From Chloropicon primus (lineage: Eukaryota; Chlorophyta; Chloropicophyceae; Chloropicales; Chloropicaceae): a stretch of DNA of 64,000 nucleotides. This document shows positions 26,401-35,400 of this stretch, one piece after another; position 1 is the first letter of the stretch; each line of letters begins with the position of its first letter. Below the pieces are notes generated by a model that did not search any database, was not told where the DNA came from, and was given only the letters and a program-made list of their open reading frames with translations. The translations under genes were made by a program, and so were the position numbers. The stretch lies in the NCBI GenBank assembly GCA_023205875.1, contig CP060761.1:1-64000 (forward strand). Direction: 5' to 3'.

Positions 26401-29400
26401 TCCACAGGCTGAGCGCAGCCTACGTTTGTGCACTGCTCAAATTTGTTGGCGTATGGGCAAGCATGGCCACTGTGGGCCGCACTTGTTGTGAGCTTGTACA
26501 ACCTGCACCTCTTGTTCTTGTGGGTTTCGGTGTCATGGCTGCAATCGCCATAAGAATCCCAGGAGCCAACACAATCCACAGGCTGAGCGCAACCAGACTT
26601 GGTGCACTGCTTGTAGTCGTTGGCATACGCGCAGGAATATCCGTTGTGTGCAGAGGTGACTGTGATCTTGTACAATCTGCACCTCGTGTTGGTGTGATCC
26701 TTCGAAACGTAGGAACAGGATCCGTAGGCATCCCAGGCTCCCACGCAGTCCACGGGCTGAGCGCAACCATCGGTGGTGCACTGCTTGTAAGTGTTGACAT
26801 ATGGGCAACCCACACCGTTGTGCGCGGCGTTGGTTGTGATGGCATAAGTCCTGCACCTCCTGTTCTTGTGGTCACTGGTATAGTGCTTGCACGAGCCGTA
26901 GGCACCCCAGTCTCCGGCGCAATCAACAGGCTGAGAGCAGCTGTTGGTCGTGCACTCGACCTTCTGGTCCTCGAATGGGCACTGGACACCGTTCAAGTCA
27001 GCCTTGGTGGTGACCTTGTAAGTCCTGCACCTCTCGTTCTTGTGACTATCCTTAACGTGCTGGCAGGTGCCGTAAGCTCCCCACTCGCCCTCGCAGTCCA
27101 CAGGCTGGCCGCAGCCGCTCTTGGTGCAAGTCCTGAGCTTGTCCTCGTGTGGGCAAGCATAACCGTTGTTGGCGGCAGCTGTGGACACGGCGTAGACACG
27201 GCAGCGCTCGTTCTCGTGGTCAGCCTCCTCGTAGTGGCACTCACCATAAGCTCCCCAAGATCCAACGCAGTCGACAGGCTGGGCACAACCGGTGGCCGTA
27301 CAATCCTCTGCTTCGTTGGCGTAAGGACAGGCCGCACCACCAAACATGCTTGCGACAGAGACCTTGTACAGTCTGCACCTCTTGTTCTTATGCTCATCGG
27401 TGTCATGTTTGCAAGGGCCATAAGGAGCAAAACCTCCTTCACAATCCACAGACTGGAGGCAACCAGTCATCGTGCACTGCACATAGCTGTCAGCGAAGGG
27501 GCAAGTGTAACCGTTGTGAGAAGAGGCTCTCTCGACGGCGTAAGTCCTGCACTTCTGATTCTTGTTCGTCGTCAGATCACGCTCGCACTCAGAGTAGTCA
27601 TCCCAAGCTCCCAAGCAGTCAACCGGCTGGGCGCAGCCCTCGGTGGTGCACTGCTCAAAGGCGTTGGCGTATGGGCAACCGTAACCGTTGCTGGCCTTGT
27701 TGGTGGCGATCTTGTAGACTCTGCACCTCCTGTTCTTGTGGTCCTTGTCGTCATGGAAGCAGGTGCTGTAGACACCCCAGGCTCCAACGCAGTCGACAGG
27801 CTGGGCACAAGTTGCTTTCGTGCACTCCTCCTTGTTATGGGTGTGAGGGCATCCTTTTCCATTGTGCTTGGCCGCGATGCTGACCTTGTACAATCTGCAC
27901 TTTTCGTTCTTGTGACCAGCAGCAACGTGCTTACACGTGCCATAAGAATCCCAAGCACCCACGCAGTCCACAGGCTGAGAGCAAGTGGAAGTGGTGCACT
28001 GCTTGTAGTTGTTCTGCTGTGGGCACTGATAACCGTTGTGCGCAGCTTGAACACTGATCTTGTAGAGCCTGCATTTCTCATTCTTATGACCATCCTTGTT
28101 GTATCCACAGACGTTTCCGTCAGCATGTGTAATCCAAGAATCCCAAGCACCAGCACAGTCCACAGGCTGAGAGCAGCCACCAGTAGTGCAAGACTCGTAC
28201 ATGTTGGCGAAGGGGCATCCATAACCGTTGTTTGCGGCATTGGTTGCCACCTTGTAGTACCTGCACCTCCTGTTCTTGTGGTCAGACGCGGTATGCTTGC
28301 AAGCTCCGTACTCGTCCCAAGAGCCAGCACAGTCCACAGGCTGAGAGCAACCAGACTGGGTGCAAGACTTGTACATGTTGGTGTATGGGCATCCATAACC
28401 GTTGTGGGCTGCCGCGACAGTGATCTTGTAGTGCCTGCACCTCTTGTTCTTGTGGACAGAGGAATCGTGGAAGCAAGCACCATATGGATCCCAGGATCCA
28501 ACACAGTCCACAGGCTGAGAGCAACCAGACTGAGTGCACTGCTTGTACATGTTGGTGTATGGGCACCCATAACCGTTGTTCGCGGCGTTGGTGCTGTACT
28601 TGTAGTGCCTGCACCTCTTGTTCTTGTGGTCCTTTCCATCGTGGTAACAAGATCCATAGGCATCCCAAGCACCGACGCAGTCAACAGGCTGAGCGCATCC
28701 ACCAGTAGTGCACTGCTCAAAGTTGTTCGTGTAGGCACACTTGAAACCGTTGTGGGCAGCAGCAGTGGTGATCTTGTAGTTCCTGCATCTCTTGTTCTTG
28801 TGATTAGAAGCCTCGTGCTTGCACGAGCCATAAGCCCCCCAAGCCCCGACACAGTCCACAGGCTGAGCGCAGCCAGAAGTGGTACAGGACTTGTAGTTGT
28901 TAGCGTATGGGCAAGAATATCCATTGTGGGCGGCATTCTTGCTAATCAGATAGAACCTGCAACGTTCGTTCTTGTGAACGCTTGGCGCAAGAAGAGATCT
29001 CCTCGAGAAAGGCATGGACAAGTCCATTCCATCAGGAGACAACTTCGGGTTCGCAAGATCCAACTTGAGGCCACCAACATACGAGCAAGAACTGTAAGAG
29101 CCCCAAGCACCGACGCAGTCCACAGGCTGAGAGCAACCAGAAGTGGTGCACTGCTTGTACATGTTGGTGTATGGGCATCCGTAACCGTTGTGAGCAACGT
29201 TGGTAGCGATCTTGTAGAACCTGCACTTTCTGTTCTTGTGGTCCTTGGAATCATGCTTGCATGGGCCATATGGATCCCAAGCACCAGCGCAGTCCACAGG
29301 CTGAGAGCAACCAGACTGAGTGCACTGCTCAAAGTTGTTGGTGAATGGGCATCCATAACCGTTGTGAGCGGCGCTCTTTGTGTACTTGTAAGTTCTGCAC

Positions 29401-32400
29401 CTCCTGTTCTTGTGGTCAGAGGCAGTATGCTTACAGGATCCGTAGGCACCCCAGGAGCCAACACAGTCCACAGGCTGAGAGCAACCAGAAGTGGTGCACT
29501 GCTCAAAGTTGTTGGTGTATGGGCATCCATAACCGTTGTGGGCGGCGTTGGTGCTGTACTTGTAGTTTCTGCACCTCCTGTTCTTGTGATCAGAGGCAGT
29601 ATGCTTACAGGACCCGTAGGCACCCCAAGCACCGACGCAGTCCACAGGCTGAGCGCATCCACCAGTAGTGCAGGACACCTGGTTGTTGCTGTGTGGGCAC
29701 GACTTGCCATTAGTTGCTGGAGCTGTGGTGACCTTGTAGGTCTTGCACCTCTCATTCTTGTGACCAGAAGCAACGTGCTTACAAGAGCCATAAGCTCCCC
29801 ACTCGCCTTCGCAATCGACAGGCTGTCCACAACCACTCTTGGTGCAATGTTTCTCCCCATTTGTATGCAAGCAAGCATATCCACTGTTCTTTGTGTTCTG
29901 TGTGATCACAAACGTGCGGCACCTTTCGTTCTCGTGGTCCTTCTCATCGTAGAAGCATGCTCCATAAGAAGCCCAAGCACCAACACAGTCCACAGGCTGG
30001 GAGCAGCCCGACGTGGTGCACTGCTGGAAGTTGTTCGTGTATGCACATCCATAACCGTTGTGGGCAGCGCTCTTCGAAATCTTGTAGTTCCTGCATCGCC
30101 TGTTCTTGTGATCTTCATCATGCTTGCATGAGCTGTATGGATCCCATGCACCGACGCAGTCCACAGGCTGGGAGCAACCAGAAGTGGTGCACTGCTTGAA
30201 CATGTTGGTGTATGCACATCCATAACCGTTGTGGGCAGCGTTGGTAGCGATCTTGTAGAACCTGCACTTTCTGTTCTTGTGGTCAGCAGTGTCGTGCTTG
30301 CATGGGCCATAGTTGTCCCAAGAGCCGGCACAGTCCACAGGCTGAGAGCAACCAGACTGAGTGCACTGCTTGTACATGTTGGTGTATGGGCATCCATAAC
30401 CGTTGTGAGCAGCGTTCGTGCTATACTTGTAGTGCCTGCACCTCCTGTTCTTGTGGTCCTTTCCATCATGATAGCAAGCTGCATATGGACCCCAAGCACC
30501 AGCGCAGTCCACAGGCTGAGAGCAACCAGAAGTGGTGCACTGCTCAAAGTTGTTGGCATATGGGCATCCATAACCGTTGTGAGCGGCGTTGGTGCTGTAC
30601 TTGTAGTTTCTGCACCTCCTGTTCTTGTGGTCAGAGGCAGTATGCTTACAAGACCCGTAGGAACCCCAAGCACCAGCGCAGTCCACAGGCTGAGAGCATC
30701 CACCAGTAGTACACTGCTGGAAGTTGTTGGTGTGTGGGCACCCATAACCGTTGTTCGCAGCGTTGGTGCTCACCTTGTACAACCTGCACCTCCTGTTCTT
30801 GTGGTCAGCAGTGTCGTGCTTGCATGAGCCATAGTCGTTCCATGCACCGACGCAGTCCACAGGCTGAGAGCAACCAGAAGTGGTACAAGACTTGTACATG
30901 TGAGTAAATGGGCATCCATAACCGTTGTAGGCAGAGTTGGTAGTGATCTTGTAGTGCCTGCACTTTCTGTTCTTGTGGTCAGACGCGGTATGCGTGCATG
31001 AACCATATGGGTTCCAGGATCCAACACAGTCCACAGGCTGAGAGCAACCAGACTGAGTGCACTGCTTGTACATGTTGGTGTATGGGCACCCATAACCGTT
31101 GTTCGCGGCGTTGGTGCTGTACTTGTAGTGCCTGCACCTCTTGTTCTTGTGGTCCTTTCCATCGTGGTAACAAGATCCATAGGCATCCCAAGCACCGACG
31201 CAGTCAACAGGCTGAGCGCATCCACCAGTAGTGCACTGCTCAAAGTTGTTCGTGTAGGCACACTTGAAACCGTTGTGGGCAGCAGCAGTGGTGATCTTGT
31301 AGTTCCTGCATCTCTTGTTCTTGTGATTAGAAGCCTCGTGCTTGCACGAGCCATAAGCCCCCCAAGCCCCGACACAGTCCACAGGCTGAGCGCAGCCAGA
31401 AGTGGTACAGGACTTGTAGTTGTTAGCGTATGGGCAAGAATATCCATTGTGGGCGGCATTCTTGCTAATCAGATAGAACCTGCAACGTTCGTTCTTGTGA
31501 ACGCTTGGCGCAAGAAGAGATCTCCTCGAGAAAGGCATGGACAAGTCCATTCCATCAGGAGACAACTTCGGGTTCGCAAGATCCAACTTGAGGCCACCAA
31601 CATACGAGCAAGAACTGTAAGAGCCCCAAGCACCGACGCAGTCCACAGGCTGAGAGCAACCAGAAGTGGTGCACTGCTTGTACATGTTGGTGTATGGGCA
31701 TCCGTAACCGTTGTGAGCAACGTTGGTGCTGTACTTGTAGAACCTGCACTTTCTGTTCTTGTGGTCCTTGGAATCATGCTTGCATGGGCCATATGGATCC
31801 CAAGCACCAGCGCAGTCCACAGGCTGAGAGCAACCAGACTGAGTGCACTGCTCAAAGTTGTTGGTGAATGGGCATCCATAACCGTTGTGAGCGGCGCTCT
31901 TTGTGTACTTGTAAGTTCTGCACCTCCTGTTCTTGTGGTCAGAGGCAGTATGCTTACAGGATCCGTAGGCACCCCAGGAGCCAACACAGTCCACAGGCTG
32001 AGAGCAACCAGAAGTGGTGCACTGCTCAAAGTTGTTGGTGTATGGGCATCCATAACCGTTGTGGGCGGCGTTGGTGCTGTACTTGTAGTTTCTGCACCTC
32101 CTGTTCTTGTGATCAGAGGCAGTATGCTTACAGGACCCGTAGGCACCCCAAGCACCGGCGCAGTCCACAGGCTGAGAGCAACCAGACTGAGTGCACTGCT
32201 GATAGTTGTTGGTGTATGGGCATCCATAACCGTTGTGAGCAGCACTCTTGCTGTAAATGTACTTTCTGCACCTGTAGTTCTTGTGGTCAGAGTTCTGGTG
32301 AAAGCAAGATCCGTAGGAACCCCAAGCACCAGCGCAGTCCACTGGCTGAGAGCAACCAGAAGTTGTGCACTGCTTGTAGTTGTTGGTGTATGGGCATCCA

Positions 32401-35400
32401 TAACCGTTGTTCGCGGCGTTGGTGCTGTACTTGTAGTTTCTGCACCTCCTGTTCTTGTGGTCCTTTCCATCGTGGTAACAAGATCCATAGGCACCCCAAG
32501 CACCGACGCAATTAACAGGCTGAGCGCATCCACCAGTAGTGCAGGACACCTGGTTGTTGCTGTGTGGGCACGACTTGCCATTAGTTGCTGGAGCTGTGGT
32601 GACCTTGTAGGTCTTGCACCTCTCATTCTTGTGACCAGAAGCAACGTGCTTACAAGAGCCATAAGCTCCCCACTCGCCTTCGCAATCGACAGGCTGTCCA
32701 CAACCACTCTTGGTGCAGTGTTTCTCCCCATTTGTATGCAAGCAAGCATATCCACTGTTCTTTGCGTTCTGTGTGATCACAAACCTGCGGCACCTTTCGT
32801 TCTCGTGGTCCTTCTCATCGTAGAAGCATGCTCCATAAGAAGCCCAAGCACCAACACAGTCCACAGGCTGGGAGCAGCCAGACTGAGTGCACTGCTTGTA
32901 GTTGTTGCTGTATGGGCATCCATAACCGTTGTGAGCAGCACTCTTGCTGTACTTGTAGTACCTGCACCTGTAGTTCTTGTGGTCAGAACTCTGGTGGTAA
33001 CAAGAACCGTAGGAACCCCAAGCACCAGCGCAGTCCACAGGCTGGGAGCAACCAGAAGTGGTGCACTGCTTGTAGTTGTTGGTGTATGGGCATCCATAAC
33101 CGTTGTGGGCAGCGCTCTTGCTGTACTTGTAGTACCTGCACCTCCTGTTCTTGTGGTCCTTTCCATCATGATAGCAAGCTGCATAGGAACCCCAAGCACC
33201 AGCGCAGTCCACAGGCTGAGAGCAACCAGACTGAGTGCACTGCTGATAGTTGTTGGCATATGGGCATCCATAACCGTTGTGAGCAGCACTCTTGCTGTAA
33301 ATGTACTTTCTGCACCTGTAGTTCTTGTGGTCAGAGTTCTGGTGAAAGCAAGATCCGTAGGAACCCCAAGCACCAGCGCAGTCCACTGGCTGAGAGCAGC
33401 CAGAAGTTGTGCACTGCTTGTAGTTGTTGTTGTATGGGCATCCCTTTCCACTGTGGGCAGCGTACTTGCTGTACTTGTAGTACCTGCATCTCCTGTTCTT
33501 GTGGTCAGAATCGTGAGCACAAGACCCGTAGGCACCCCAAGCACCAGCGCAGTCCACAGGCTGAGAGCAACCACCAGTAGTGCAAGACACATAGTTGTTT
33601 GTGAAAGGGCATCCATAACCGTTGTGCGCAGCACTCTTGCTGTACTTGTACACCCTGCATCTCTCGTTCTTGTGTCCCATCAAAACATACTTGCAAGAGC
33701 CATAGGCAGCCCAAGCACCAACACAGTCCACAGGCTGAGAGCAGCCAGACTGAGTGCACTGCTTGTAGTTGTTGCTGTATGGGCATCCATAACCGTTGTG
33801 GGCAGCGCTCTTGCCGTACTTGTAGTACCTGCACCTGTAGTTCTTGTGGTCAGAACTCTGGTGGTAACAAGAACCGTAGGAACCCCAAGCACCAGCGCAG
33901 TCCACAGGCTGGGAGCAGCCAGAAGTGGTGCACTGCTTGTAGTTGTTGCTGTATGGGCATCCATAACCGTTGTGGGCAGCGCTCTTGCCGTACTTGTAGT
34001 ACCTGCACCTGTAGTTCTTGTGGTCAGAAACCTGATGGAAGCAAGAGCCATAGGAAGCCCAACCACCAGCACAGTCCACAGGCTGAGAGCAGCCAGAAGT
34101 GGTGCACTGCTTGTAGTTGTTGCTGTATGGGCATCCATATCCACTGTGAGCAGCACTCTTGCTGTACTTGTAGTACCTGCACCTGTAGTTCTTGTGGTCA
34201 GAACTCTGGTGGTAACAAGAACCGTAGGAACCCCAAGCACCAGCACAGTCCACAGGCTGGGAGCAACCAGAAGTGGTGCACTGCTTGTAGTTGTTGCTGT
34301 ATGGGCATCCAGCACCATTGTGAGCAGCGCTCTTGCTGTACTTGTAGTACCTGCACCTGTAGTTCTTGTGGTCAGAACTCTGGTGGTAACAAGAACCGTA
34401 GGAACCCCAAGCACCAGCACAGTCCACAGGCTGGGAGCAACCAGAAGTGGTGCACTGCTTGTAGTTGTTGCTGTATGGGCATCCAGCACCATTGTGAGCA
34501 GCGCTCTTGCTGTACTTGTAGTACCTGCACCTGTAGTTCTTGTGGTCAGAACTCTGGTGGAAGCAAGACCCGTAACCACCCCAAGCACCAACACAGTTCA
34601 CAGGCTGAGAGCAGCCAGAAGTTGTGCACTGCTGATAGTTGTTGCTGTATGGGCATCCATGACCGTTGTGGGCAGCACTCTTGCTGTACTTGTAGTTTCT
34701 GCACCTCCTGTTCGTTGAACCGCTCTTGTGGCAACCTCCATAGGCACCCCAAGCACCAACGCAATTCACAGGTTGGGTACAACCGCTTGTCGTACAACCC
34801 TGATGTCCATGGCCGTACGAGCAACCAGAACCGCCGTGAGCAGGCCAGGTACTGTAACTGTACTTCCTGCAGCGCTGGTTCTTGTGGCCTGAGCTTGTGT
34901 AGTGACAGCTTCCATAGCTACCCCAACTTCCGGCACAGTTCACAGGCTGAGTACAACCGCTGGTGGTACAGGACTGCTGGCCATTGCTGGCTCCACAGCC
35001 GGAACCACCATGGGCAGCGTTCCTCGTCACCTTGTAGCTTCTGCACCTCCTGTTCGTTGAGCCGCTCTTGTGGCAACCTCCATAGCTGCCCCAACTACCG
35101 GCACAGTTCACAGGCTGAGAGCAACCGCTGGTGGTACAGGACTGCTGGCCATTGCTGGCTCCACAGCCCGCACCGCCGTTCTGAGGGTGGACGGTGTACC
35201 TGTAGGTCTTGCACTTTCTGTTTTGGGAGCCAGACTTGTGGCAACCTCCGTATCCAGTCCAGTAACCTTGGCAGGCAACCGCTTTTGGGCAACCGCCCGT
35301 AGTGCAGTCCGCGTGCCAGTTACCGTATGGGCAACCAGGTCCTCCGTTCTGAGCAGAAACAGAGTGCCTGTAGTGCCTGCACTTCTGGCCGCCGCTGCAA

